From an uncultured Spirochaetia bacterium (GTDB lineage: Bacteria > Spirochaetota > Spirochaetia > CAKZLE01): a DNA stretch of 64,000 nucleotides. The stretch lies in the NCBI GenBank assembly GCA_937125225.1, contig CAKZLE010000020.1:372001-436000 (forward strand). Reading direction: 5' to 3'. This document shows, one piece after another, positions 35,070 through 43,240 of this stretch. A program made the position numbers and the translations under genes. How positions within the stretch are numbered: position 1 is the stretch's first letter; each line of letters opens with the position of its first letter. Below the pieces are notes generated by a model. That model had not been told where the DNA came from. It did no database searches and worked only from the letters and a program-made list of their open reading frames with translations.

Positions 35070-35711
35070 TTATTTTACTGAACAGATCTCAACTGCCTTA
35101 TTGGCAGCAGATGCAGCATCAGCTGTGTAGAAGTCAGCACCGATACTCTCGCAATAGGAATCAGTCACAGGTGCACCACCAACCATGATCTTGATCTTGT
35201 CTCGTGCCCCTGAAGCATCAAGAGCTTCTACGACAGCCTTCATTTGTGTCATTGTTGTGGTAAGAAGGGCAGAACATGCGATGATATCTGCGCCCTGAGC
35301 GATAGCTTCATCCACATATTTCTGAGGTGGAACATCAGTTCCAAGGTCTATGACCTCGAGTCCTTTTCCTTCCATCATCATTCCGACTAGGTTCTTACCG
35401 ATATCATGAAGGTCTCCCTTTACGGTACCGATGACAACTTTACCTGTAGCCTGGACTCCTGCATCTGCAAGAAATGGTTTCAGGATGACCGTTCCCATAT
35501 TCATTGCTCTTGCTGCGATAAGTACTTCAGGTACGAATACTTCATTGTTCTTGAACTTCTCTCCGATGATGTTCATACCATGCATGAGACCATCCTGAAG
35601 GATGACCTTTGCACTCATGTTCTCATCTAGACCCTGCTGTACTAATTCTGTGACCTCTTTCGCGCGACCTTTCTGTAGGAATTCAGAAAGAGCTAATAAA
35701 TCCATTGCCAT
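35070..35711 (-). CDS. Corrinoid (B12-binding) methyl-carrier protein
   Basis: A 213-residue protein with the two-domain form of MtaC/MtbC/MttC and the MetH B12 module: helical cap (EVFVPEVLIAARAMNMG) and a cobalamin Rossmann domain with the D-x-H-x-x-G motif GDLHDIGKNLV (His102 is the lower cobalt ligand), followed by GTDVPPQKYV and MVGGAPVTDSYCESIGAD. AAGGAG lies eight bases before the first ATG. It is the first gene of the four-gene methyltransferase part and has a cobalamin riboswitch in its leader. It should carry methyl as methyl-Co(III) between a substrate and an acceptor. Confidence 0.93.
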   Translation of the reverse strand: MAMDLLALSEFLQKGRAKEVTELVQQGLDENMSAKVILQDGLMHGMNIIGEKFKNNEVFVPEVLIAARAMNMGTVILKPFLADAGVQATGKVVIGTVKGDLHDIGKNLVGMMMEGKGLEVIDLGTDVPPQKYVDEAIAQGADIIACSALLTTTMTQMKAVVEALDASGARDKIKIMVGGAPVTDSYCESIGADFYTADAASAANKAVEICSVK

Positions 35712-35773
35712 AAATTTACTCCTTGTTGAATCTCAGCTTGGTCCACGAAGCTATAACTTTATCTAGATTTTCA

Positions 35774-35866
35774 AGGTAATCTGGCTTACATCAGTTGATG
35801 CATACAGTGACGGGCTCGCAAAGGATTCACACCTCTTTCCCCTTGATACTATTCAGAATAAGACCA
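35774..35866 (-). promoter_or_regulatory. Cobalamin riboswitch, short (class II-like) form
   Basis: Read on the minus strand, the leader of the corrinoid gene has, in order: GGTC at the 5' side, GGGGAAAGAGGTG, TGAATCC, TTGCGAGCCCG, TCACTGT, a small hairpin CATCA-AC-TGATG, AAGCCAG and TTACC. This is the conserved core of the cobalamin riboswitch (GGGAAxxxGGTG, AATCC, GCxGxCCCGCxACTGT, AGxCAG, ACC). The large peripheral helices of AdoCbl-type members are missing, which is the class II form that tends to prefer methyl- or hydroxocobalamin. Downstream, AGCTT and AAGCT (near 35735-35755) can form the regulatory hairpin close to the AAGGAG; no T-run follows, suggesting translational control. Confidence 0.8.
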
Positions 35867-35941
35867 AAAATTGGATAAATCTTTGAATATATAACTCTTT
35901 TTTGTAAAATATTGAGGTGTTTTGTATAATGGATACGATTG

Positions 35942-37213
35942 TTATCGAGAATGGATCTCCTGAGACTCTTTATGCCATTGAGAACTCTTTGATCTATATT
36001 TACCCGGTGAGGTCCCGACCTCTTGTTTGAACACACGCGAGAAATAACTCTGATCTTCGAATCCTACCATACCTGCAACCTCGATGAGCGTGCAGGGGGT
36101 CGTCTTCAGAAGTGTCTTGGCATGGTTCACTCTGATCTGATTGATATAGGTGGTGAAGCTCTGTCCGATCTCCTCTTTGAAGACCTTACTGAAGTAGGTC
36201 GGGCTCAAGTTGGCATGTGAGGCTGCCTCTTCAAGAGTGATCTTTTCGGTATAATGAGTATGGATATAATGGAGAGTCCTCTCAAGTCTGTCTACATGTT
36301 TCGTCTTCTGGATATCGAAGACTAAGGATGTATAGTCATTGAGTACTTTCGAGAGCCAGAAAGCAAGGGAATCAATGGATCTGAACTGGGTTACCTGTCG
36401 AAGATAGGTGAAGTTCATACTCAAGGTCTCTTCAGGATCAGCACCCCCACCAATCGCTGCACGAGAGAGTAACACGATCAATTCCGTTACTCTGAAGGAG
36501 ATGAGTTCCATCTTGTTACCGGAGGCAAAGAAGACATTACCGAGGATCTCGTTGAGGGTCTTCTGAGCCTGCTGCTTCTTGCCCTGTGATATGGCACTGT
36601 ACAGTTCATCTTCGAGTTCAATGGGGTAGGATATCTCGAACGAGGATTCATGTTCTTTCAATTGGTGTATATATTCAGAGATCCTATCTTGTTGGTGTTG
36701 GTAATCCTTTCCTTCTATGAGTTGATGTTCTTCTGAATCATTGACCCAACCGGCGCACATAAGAAGCATCTCTGCGAGGGAACGAGACTGTTCTGGACTG
36801 ACAGAGGGCACCTTTTCCAAAGCAGTCAAGATCTGCTCAGAATCTAGGCTATTCTCTTTGTTTCTGAGATCAAAGACCATATCCTCTTTACTGATGATCA
36901 CTGCAGGACCTGCAGTGAAGGACCCGATCATAAGCCCTTCGAAGATGATCGGACTCGTCCAGTAGAGCATGGAGGAGTGGCAGAAATACATATAGCTTCC
37001 GCCGAAGCGTTCAGCCTGTTTAGCGTTATATCTATGGACCTCAAGGCAGGTGTGGTCTTTTTCTGCAAGACATTGATCGCAGAAACTCGTAGCATTGACA
37101 TCATCAGTGAGAATCCTGACCGTGATCCCAGTACTGAGTTGATAATGATGTGCGATCTCAGATGCACGTGCGAAGACCTCTTCTGTGTTCGAGGAATCAT
37201 GATATAGGGCCAT
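35942..37213 (-). CDS. PocR-domain AraC-family regulator
   Basis: A 423-residue regulator. Residues 10-170 resemble the PocR ligand-binding domain, with its cysteines (Cys45, Cys48 in CDQC, Cys56, Cys78) and the GGSYMYFCHSSMLYWTSPI segment. The C-terminal 105 residues are an AraC/XylS double helix-turn-helix (ITLEEAASHANLSPTYFSK, IEVAGMVGFEDQSYFSRVFK). PocR domains are known or thought to sense small organic compounds and frequently sit beside corrinoid methyltransferase genes. Its start overlaps the RACo stop as TAATG. It probably activates the cluster when the methylated substrate is present. Confidence 0.9.
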   Translation of the reverse strand: MALYHDSSNTEEVFARASEIAHHYQLSTGITVRILTDDVNATSFCDQCLAEKDHTCLEVHRYNAKQAERFGGSYMYFCHSSMLYWTSPIIFEGLMIGSFTAGPAVIISKEDMVFDLRNKENSLDSEQILTALEKVPSVSPEQSRSLAEMLLMCAGWVNDSEEHQLIEGKDYQHQQDRISEYIHQLKEHESSFEISYPIELEDELYSAISQGKKQQAQKTLNEILGNVFFASGNKMELISFRVTELIVLLSRAAIGGGADPEETLSMNFTYLRQVTQFRSIDSLAFWLSKVLNDYTSLVFDIQKTKHVDRLERTLHYIHTHYTEKITLEEAASHANLSPTYFSKVFKEEIGQSFTTYINQIRVNHAKTLLKTTPCTLIEVAGMVGFEDQSYFSRVFKQEVGTSPGKYRSKSSQWHKESQEIHSR

Positions 37214-39051
37214 TACTGATCCTCCATAGGGAATAGCATCTCCATGATATAGAAGTCCTGAAAATCTTTATGCCCAGATAATTCAATATACTCACATCGT
37301 TTGACAATCGAAAGGATATCCTTTGCAGGGTCTGCCCAGCAACTGAATCTGATCGCACCCTCTCCTGAACTGTTACCGATAGCCTTGGTCTTTGGTATCA
37401 GACTCTTTGGGATGAGTCCGATGGCCCCAGCACTCTCAGGTCTGATGAAACTCCCGAAACCTCCTGCGAGATAGAGGTGTTCCACCTCACTCTCATCGAT
37501 GTTTGCATCTGATAAGAGGGTCTTGAGGCCTGCAGCGATAGCTGATTTAGCTAACTGGACCTCTCTGATATCCTTTTGGGAGAGATAGATCCCTGGAGTG
37601 TCGGGATCATCACTGTCAGGGGTGATCATGAACACAGGTGAACCCTCTACTGTTCTGATTCCTGGATGGTCACACTCCTGTGGGGTGAGCATTCTCCCTG
37701 TATAATCGACTAGACCCGTCTCAATAAGACCTGCAACACAATCGATGATCCCAGATCCGCAGATACCGATAGGTTCGGCTCCTTCTATCGTAGTGAAACT
37801 CACTGAGTCCGATGTGAGTTCAACGGTGTCTATTGCACCCCTGATACCACCGGTTCCGAAGGTAATATTGGCCCCTTCGAATGCGGGTCCGGCTGCCGTA
37901 GAACAACAGATGATCTGATCCTTGACAGAGAAGGCCATCTCTCCGTTCGTTCCGATATCGAGAAGTATTGAGGGGGTATTGTCATTATGGATACCTGATA
38001 CCTGGATACCTGCTGTGATATCAGCACCTACATAGGCAGCAACTGAAGGAAGTAACTCTGCACTGATATCTGGAATCGAAGTGAAGCCCAACTCCTTTGC
38101 AGAGACTCTCATGAAATCGGTGAATACCGGTATGAAGGGGGCTGCCGCTATACCTGAGGAGTCTGCACCTACGAGGAGATGCAGCATCGTCGTGTTTCCA
38201 GCGATTACGAGCTGGACTATCTGATCGAGGGTGATCCTATTATCTATTGCCATCTTCCTTATACCACCATCAAGCTGTTTGACGATGATCTGCTGTAGTC
38301 GATCGCGTTGCGTGTCAGAGTCTGTGGCGAAGGCGATCCTGCTGATGACATCCGCTCCGAACTTCTTCTGGGCATTGAGTCCCGAATAGTTCGCTAGGAC
38401 ATCTCCAGTCTCGAGGTCAACTAGATAGGCGACAACGGTAGTCGTCCCGATATCTACAGCGACCCCATAGATCCTCTTATCGCTATCGATGATCAGCTGA
38501 GGGTACCCGTCTCTCAGGATCAGATCTTTCTGTTCTGTGGTATTCGCTTTTACTGTGGAGAGAATATTCCTTGGGATGTTGGTATGAAGTGGTTCTGAGA
38601 TAGGATCGGTCAGCTTGGTCAAAACCGATCTTTGATCAGTTAGAGATCCTTCAGGGACCTCCTGTAAAGACCTCCTGCTGAACCTTGGTGAAGTCTTTGA
38701 TACAGACTGCCCTCCCTGACTGTGTAGAGCTATGACAGCAGATTCAGCATCATGGAGCGATATGTCTATAGTAGTATCACTGAGCGGAGAGCATTGACAT
38801 GCGAGACGCACTCCCTTCACGATCTCCCGGTCTGAGAGTACCTTTCTCTCGTTCTCAACGAGTCCTGTGACTTCTCCTGATGTGACGGTGATCCTGCATT
38901 TGCCACAGGTCCCATTTCCCCCGCAGGGGGCATTGAAACCTTCGATCCCATTTTCATGTATATAGTCAAGGAAGGTCTTCTTCTCAGCACCAATTTTAAC
39001 CTGATTTTCTGTTAAGATTGTGTTATGTTTAGTATAGGTTATTGTTATCAT
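37213..39051 (-). CDS. Corrinoid reductive activator (RACo-like, 2Fe-2S plus ASKHA ATPase)
   Basis: Restores Co(II) corrinoid to active Co(I) using ATP and electrons. The N-terminal 90 residues form a plant-type 2Fe-2S ferredoxin (Cys43, 49, 52 and Cys85 or 87: APCGGNGTCGKC, LACQC). A linker of about 100 residues is followed by an ASKHA-fold ATPase with GVAVDIGTTTVVAYLVD, VIAGNTTMLHLL, LLDIGTNGEM and the C-terminal LAGGFGSFI, as in RACo (DUF4445 family). Length 612 agrees. The ATG at 39051 is preferred over a TTG 12 codons upstream. It is the first gene of the cluster; all elements for corrinoid activation are therefore encoded here. Confidence 0.92.
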   Translation of the reverse strand: MITITYTKHNTILTENQVKIGAEKKTFLDYIHENGIEGFNAPCGGNGTCGKCRITVTSGEVTGLVENERKVLSDREIVKGVRLACQCSPLSDTTIDISLHDAESAVIALHSQGGQSVSKTSPRFSRRSLQEVPEGSLTDQRSVLTKLTDPISEPLHTNIPRNILSTVKANTTEQKDLILRDGYPQLIIDSDKRIYGVAVDIGTTTVVAYLVDLETGDVLANYSGLNAQKKFGADVISRIAFATDSDTQRDRLQQIIVKQLDGGIRKMAIDNRITLDQIVQLVIAGNTTMLHLLVGADSSGIAAAPFIPVFTDFMRVSAKELGFTSIPDISAELLPSVAAYVGADITAGIQVSGIHNDNTPSILLDIGTNGEMAFSVKDQIICCSTAAGPAFEGANITFGTGGIRGAIDTVELTSDSVSFTTIEGAEPIGICGSGIIDCVAGLIETGLVDYTGRMLTPQECDHPGIRTVEGSPVFMITPDSDDPDTPGIYLSQKDIREVQLAKSAIAAGLKTLLSDANIDESEVEHLYLAGGFGSFIRPESAGAIGLIPKSLIPKTKAIGNSSGEGAIRFSCWADPAKDILSIVKRCEYIELSGHKDFQDFYIMEMLFPMEDQ

Positions 39052-39089
39052 GTCTGTTACTTTACTGCTGAATCTAAAAAACAGCAAGC

Positions 39090-39118
39090 AAGATTTTTAT
39101 AAATAACCTTAAAATCTT
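39090..39118. promoter_or_regulatory. Inverted repeat between RACo and hydantoinase genes
   Basis: AAGATTTT (39090-39097) and AAAATCTT (39111-39118) flank 13 AT-rich bases, midway between the divergent start codons. It could be a shared operator, for example for the PocR/AraC regulator. Confidence 0.35.
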
Positions 39119-39140
39119 AATAAAAAATTGGAGATTCTAT

Positions 39141-40538
39141 ATGAATTTACTGATTAAGAATGGGACGATAGTTGATTCAGATCAGATGAGAAGAGGTGAT
39201 ATCCTCGTTCAGGATGGTGTGATCTGTAGGGTATCTGAACAGATCAATGAACATGACTATGAGCGTGAACTCACCATAATCGATGCTTCAGGGAAGTTCG
39301 TCCTTCCCGGTCTCATCGATGCTCATACTCACTACCATCTTGTTTCTCGAGGGACGGTCACTGCTGATAGTTTCAAAGAGGGAAGTAGACTCGCAGCCTT
39401 TGGTGGAGTGACGACCGTCATTGATTTTGCCGATCATGACAAGAGTACGACCCTCCTCAATGCGACGAAAGCTCGTAAGGATGCTATGGAAGAGGGAATG
39501 GCAATAGACTTCACTCTTCATCAAGGGGTCTATGGGATGAATGAAAGGATCCCTGAAGAACTTGCTGCACTAAAAGAGTCTGGAGTACGGACTATCAAAA
39601 TATTCACTACCTATAGGAACGTTGGCTATCTGATCGAGAATGATGGGTTGAGAGATCTGTTCACCGCATGTAGGGATCTTGAACTCATGGTTTGCGTTCA
39701 TGCAGAGGATGATGATCTGATACAGGAACTGCTTGAAGAACATGGAGATGCCCCCTTTCCTCCGAAAGCACATGCCGTTTTAAGACCTGCAGAAGCAGAA
39801 GCTCGAGCGATACACTATGTGGGTTCATTAGCTGGAGAGCTCGGGATGCCGATATATATCGTCCATCTCTCTTCAAAGGCCGGGTTCGAGATGATCCAGC
39901 GGTTGAGAGTGAAGGGGATTCAGGTAGCAACAGAGACTACCCCCCATTATATGATGCTCGATAGAAGTCTTTTAGAGGGTGAGGATGGCCCTCTGTATAT
40001 CATGACTCCTCCTCTTCGAGATACCTTTGATAATGAGGCTCTCTGGAAGGGTGTTGAATCGGGTGCTATCAGGATCGTTGCAACAGATCATTGTACCTTC
40101 ACTCTTGAACAGAAACTCTCATCACATGACTGCAGGTCGATCTTTCCGGGAATCCCGGGGACCGAGGAGATGCTACCGATCATCCATACCTTCGGGGTAA
40201 AACAGGGTAGGATCACTTTGCAGCAGCTGGTGGGACTTCTCTCCACTAATCCCGCAAAGACCTTCGGGATCTATCCTCAGAAGGGCTCTCTTGAGGTGGG
40301 AACTGATGCTGATATCATGATATTCGATGCGGAGTTACCCTGGACGATCACCAATGAGAGTGAACATACTGCTGCAGGATATACTCCCTTCCATAATACG
40401 GAGGTCGTGGGTAAGAGTATCATGACTCTCAGGAGAGGGGAGATCCTTGTCGATGGGAATGACTATTATGGTGAATCAGGGACTGGAAGGTTCGTGAAAG
40501 CCGGTACACCTGGGGTATACCGGAAACATTCACATTGA
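39141..40538 (+). CDS. Hydantoinase/dihydropyrimidinase
   Basis: Cyclic-amide hydrolase of 465 residues opening dihydropyrimidine or hydantoin rings; cytoplasmic dinuclear zinc enzyme. Ligands are all present: HTHYH (His62, His64), the carboxylated Lys153 (TIKIF), His187, His242 and Asp316 (ATDHCTF). Substrate range of this family is wide (dihydrouracil, hydantoin, allantoin-like rings) and cannot be set from sequence. GGAG lies seven bases before the ATG. It is divergent from the corrinoid cluster with a shared 90-bp control region, and follows the nucleobase-salvage theme of this window. Confidence 0.9.
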   Translation: MNLLIKNGTIVDSDQMRRGDILVQDGVICRVSEQINEHDYERELTIIDASGKFVLPGLIDAHTHYHLVSRGTVTADSFKEGSRLAAFGGVTTVIDFADHDKSTTLLNATKARKDAMEEGMAIDFTLHQGVYGMNERIPEELAALKESGVRTIKIFTTYRNVGYLIENDGLRDLFTACRDLELMVCVHAEDDDLIQELLEEHGDAPFPPKAHAVLRPAEAEARAIHYVGSLAGELGMPIYIVHLSSKAGFEMIQRLRVKGIQVATETTPHYMMLDRSLLEGEDGPLYIMTPPLRDTFDNEALWKGVESGAIRIVATDHCTFTLEQKLSSHDCRSIFPGIPGTEEMLPIIHTFGVKQGRITLQQLVGLLSTNPAKTFGIYPQKGSLEVGTDADIMIFDAELPWTITNESEHTAAGYTPFHNTEVVGKSIMTLRRGEILVDGNDYYGESGTGRFVKAGTPGVYRKHSH

Positions 40539-40544
40539 GAGGGT

Positions 40545-40567
40545 GTCACTCTTTAGAGTGACTCTTT
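40545..40567 (+). terminator. Terminator of the hydantoinase gene
   Basis: GTCACTC-TTTA-GAGTGAC hairpin followed by TCTTT; it overlaps the stop codon of the convergent carbonic-anhydrase-like gene. Confidence 0.6.
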
Positions 40568-41062
40568 GAATTCTGCCGCTATCTCCTGATAGTGGCAGGC
40601 ATTCACTCGAATACCTTCTATCTCCTCATCAGTCAGTAGTCTCACAGCTTTCGCCGGAGATCCAATGATCAGTGAGTTTGGTGGGAAGACCTTTCGTTCT
40701 GTTACGAGAGCTCCTGCTCCGACGATGGAGTTATCAGCGATGACCGCCTCGTTCAATACGATGGCTCCCATACCTATAAGACAGTTGTCTCCTATGGTAC
40801 AGCCATGTATGACCGCAGAATGGGCGATGGTCACATCCTTGCCGATGATCGTAGGCATATCAGTATTCACATGGATACAGGCATTATCTTGGACATTAGA
40901 CCCCTCTCCGAGGGCTATCGGGGCAATATCTCCTCTCATGGTGGCATTGCACCATACAGAGCAGTTCTTTCCGATGGTGACTTCTGCTACGATATCCGCA
41001 CTCTCAAATATGAATGCACTCTTATCTATAGTAGGTCTCTTATCTTTTAATGGTACTATCAT
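40553..41062 (-). CDS. Gamma-class carbonic anhydrase-like protein (YrdA/PaaY)
   Basis: A 169-residue left-handed beta-helix protein built of hexapeptide repeats (IADIVAEVTIG, VQDNACIHVN, IGKDVTIAHSAVIHGCTIGDNCLIG). The three metal-binding histidines of the gamma carbonic anhydrase family are visible (CIHVN, IAHSAVIHGC). Bacterial relatives (YrdA, PaaY) are metal-dependent hydratases or thioesterases with uncertain main role. CAGGAG lies eight bases before the ATG. It is a single gene, divergent from a nucleoside hydrolase. Confidence 0.87.
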   Translation of the reverse strand: MIVPLKDKRPTIDKSAFIFESADIVAEVTIGKNCSVWCNATMRGDIAPIALGEGSNVQDNACIHVNTDMPTIIGKDVTIAHSAVIHGCTIGDNCLIGMGAIVLNEAVIADNSIVGAGALVTERKVFPPNSLIIGSPAKAVRLLTDEEIEGIRVNACHYQEIAAEFKESL

Positions 41063-41211
41063 GATCAACTCCTGAAATTCATTCTTGCTTTAAGACTATT
41101 GTAGCGAAATCGGGGAAAAACGTGAAGTAAAGGGGTGAAGATATTGGAGAAATCGGAATAAGATATGCTATAGTTAATGGGCTGAAATAGCATAAAAGGA
41201 CTGATAATAAT

Positions 41212-42171
41212 ATGGAAAGAATCATCATAGATACGGATCCAGGCATCGATGATGCGTTTGCGATCTTCTTAGCACTTGCCTCTGATGCTATCACTGTTGA
41301 GGGAATCACCACTGTTGAGGGAAATGGGACCTTGGAGCATGTGACAGAGAATGCGAAACGAATCCTCTCCTTCGCAGGACGAGCAGATATCCCGGTCTGT
41401 CCGGGGGCACGTCTACCTGGGCATGACTTCAGTGTCGTGAACCAGATACATGGCTTTGATGCCTTTGGAGATGTCTTGGAGGAGAGTCTAGCAAACGGGA
41501 TCGGTGAGTCTGAAGAGGCTGTGGATTTTATCCTAAGAACGGTCTCTGAGAATCCCGGAGAGATCACGATCGCAGCATTGGGACCCCTGAAGAATATCGC
41601 CGAAGCTATCAAGAGAGCTCCTGAGGTCATGAAGGACCTCAAAAGGCTTATCATCATGGGGGGCGCTCTCAATGGGGGGAATGTGACCCCCGTAGCGGAG
41701 GCTAACATCCATGGGGACCCACTCTCAGCCCATATAGTATTCTCCTCGGATATCGGGGAGATCATTATGACAGGTCTTGATGCAACAAGTAAATTTCATA
41801 TCTCTGCAGATCTTCGTGAGATTCTCTACCAGCTTGATGATGAGATCGCACAGCTTCTCTATAAGATCTCTCGTGTCTATGTGGATTTCTATTTCAAGAC
41901 CTCTCAGATCATCGGGTTCGTACCCCATGATGTACTCGTTATCCTCTATCTCATAGACCCGAGTGTCATCGATACTCACGAGTATCGGATCTCTGTGGTA
42001 ACTGAGAGGGGACCAGCCTTGGGTCAGACTGTTGTAACAGAGGGGAGAACCAATGCAAGAGTCTGTATCGATCTGCACTACCGAGAGGCGATCAGGCTTT
42101 TCTATAGGACGATGTTCCCCGATTCTCGTGAAATCCTTGATTGTGTCTTAGATAGACTGTGGTCTCAGTAG
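41212..42171 (+). CDS. Inosine/uridine-preferring nucleoside hydrolase
   Basis: Splits ribonucleosides into base and ribose. The 319-residue protein starts MERIIIDTDPGIDDA, the calcium-binding signature of the family, and carries LGPLKNIAEAIK, MGGALNGGN, AEANIHGDP and VPHDVL (catalytic and metal-binding residues). Specificity for purine or pyrimidine nucleosides is open. An extended -10 box TGCTATAGT lies at 41166-41174 and an AAGGA 11 bases before the ATG. Together with the following cytidine deaminase, the RpiB gene and the hydantoinase it points to nucleoside salvage or use as carbon source. Confidence 0.92.
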   Translation: MERIIIDTDPGIDDAFAIFLALASDAITVEGITTVEGNGTLEHVTENAKRILSFAGRADIPVCPGARLPGHDFSVVNQIHGFDAFGDVLEESLANGIGESEEAVDFILRTVSENPGEITIAALGPLKNIAEAIKRAPEVMKDLKRLIIMGGALNGGNVTPVAEANIHGDPLSAHIVFSSDIGEIIMTGLDATSKFHISADLREILYQLDDEIAQLLYKISRVYVDFYFKTSQIIGFVPHDVLVILYLIDPSVIDTHEYRISVVTERGPALGQTVVTEGRTNARVCIDLHYREAIRLFYRTMFPDSREILDCVLDRLWSQ

Positions 42172-42201
42172 AGGCTTAATAGGTCAGATTTTGCTTTTAT
42201 T

Positions 42202-42230
42202 TTGCGTAGCTGGAGAATATTAGGTATACT
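42202..42230 (+). promoter_or_regulatory. Promoter of cdd (leaderless type)
   Basis: TTGCGT (42202-42207), 17-bp spacer, TATACT (42225-42230), then six bases to the ATG; no ribosome binding site. Confidence 0.6.
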
Positions 42231-42236
42231 GTTGGT

Positions 42237-42650
42237 ATGAGACAAACGATACAACAGGCTTACGAGTTGGCAAAAGATACACGAGAGAGAGCCTATGCTC
42301 CCTATTCAGGTTTCAAGGTAGGAGCTGCTCTCCTGACAGCTGATGGAGATAAGGTCTATACTGGATGTAATGTGGAGAATGCGAGTTATGGGGCAACGAT
42401 CTGTGCTGAACGAAATGCGATTCTTCATGCGATAGCAGAGGACGGAATTCAGGATTATGAGGCGATCATAGTAGTCAGTGATGATGAACCTCCTGCACCT
42501 CCCTGTGCTCTGTGCCTGCAGGTCCTCACCGAGTTCTGCTCACCTGATATGAGAGTGATCCTAGGCACTCTTGAGGGTATTCAGATCGAATATACGCTCA
42601 AGGACCTACTTCCACATCCTTTTGATGGGTCTAAACTGCAGAAGGGCTAA
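42237..42650 (+). CDS. cdd: Cytidine deaminase
   Basis: Converts cytidine and deoxycytidine to uridine forms. A 137-residue homotetramer-type enzyme with the zinc motifs CAE (Cys56, Glu58; ATICAERNA) and PCALC (Cys90, Cys93), plus the substrate loop YAPYSGFKVGAALL and GCNVENASYG. Length is normal for the short bacterial class. There is no Shine-Dalgarno sequence; the -10 box of its own promoter ends six bases before the start, so it is probably translated from a leaderless mRNA. It is convergent with rpiB. Confidence 0.94.
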   Translation: MRQTIQQAYELAKDTRERAYAPYSGFKVGAALLTADGDKVYTGCNVENASYGATICAERNAILHAIAEDGIQDYEAIIVVSDDEPPAPPCALCLQVLTEFCSPDMRVILGTLEGIQIEYTLKDLLPHPFDGSKLQKG

Positions 42651-42677
42651 AAAAAACAGCGATCTGATGATCGCTGT
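42651..42677 (-). terminator. Terminator of rpiB (may also serve cdd)
   Basis: ACAGCGATC-TGAT-GATCGCTGT is a perfect nine-base-pair hairpin; on the minus strand it is followed by six or more T residues. On the plus strand the following bases (CCTGTT) are a weaker signal. Confidence 0.85.
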
Positions 42678-42701
42678 CCTGTTCGCCTACAAGAAGTCTT
42701 G

Positions 42702-43145
42702 CTAGTCCTGCAATCCCATGATCTTGTTGACTCTATCAGCATGTCTGCCACCTTCGAACTCCGTATCGATGAAGGCATCGACCATCTTCAATACATCGTC
42801 CCCATATTCGATCCTGCCACCGAATGCGATGAAGTTCGCATTGTTATGTTCTTTTGCCATGGTTGCAGCGAAGATATTCTGTGGGAGTGCACAACGGATC
42901 CCATCTACCTTGTTTGCCGCTATGGAGATTCCGATACCTGTCCCGCAACAGACAATACCGAATGCATAGTCTCCGGCTAGAAAGATCTTACATGCTTTCT
43001 CGGCGATATCTGGATAATCAACAGAATCTGTGGTATCGACTCCGATATTCTCTACTTCAAAGCCCTTTGATTCTAGATGCGTAGCAATCTGTTGTTTTAA
43101 TTCGATCGCACCATGATCATTAGCGATAATTACTCTCTGTCCCAT
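42702..43145 (-). CDS. rpiB: Ribose-5-phosphate isomerase B
   Basis: Interconverts ribose-5-phosphate and ribulose-5-phosphate in the pentose phosphate pathway. The 147-residue protein has the RpiB/LacAB pattern ANDHGAIELKQQI, VDYPD, GIVCCGTGIGISIAANK (catalytic Cys) and EHNNANFIAFGGR. AAGGGG lies before the chosen ATG; the frame is open 19 codons further upstream but without such a signal. Ribose freed by the nucleoside hydrolase two genes away would enter here after phosphorylation. Confidence 0.94.
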   Translation of the reverse strand: MGQRVIIANDHGAIELKQQIATHLESKGFEVENIGVDTTDSVDYPDIAEKACKIFLAGDYAFGIVCCGTGIGISIAANKVDGIRCALPQNIFAATMAKEHNNANFIAFGGRIEYGDDVLKMVDAFIDTEFEGGRHADRVNKIMGLQD

Positions 43146-43240
43146 TACAAACCCCTTGTCTGATTTATTGCCATAGTAACGAGTTTGAGGTACTATATTC
43201 AAGAGCTGCTATAAGTTTTACGATTGAATTGGAGAAGCCT

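Noticed and set aside
35827-36036. Small minus-strand frame across the AraC gene end and the corrinoid gene leader
   Set aside because: It covers the cobalamin riboswitch, which explains the conservation-like features better than a protein.
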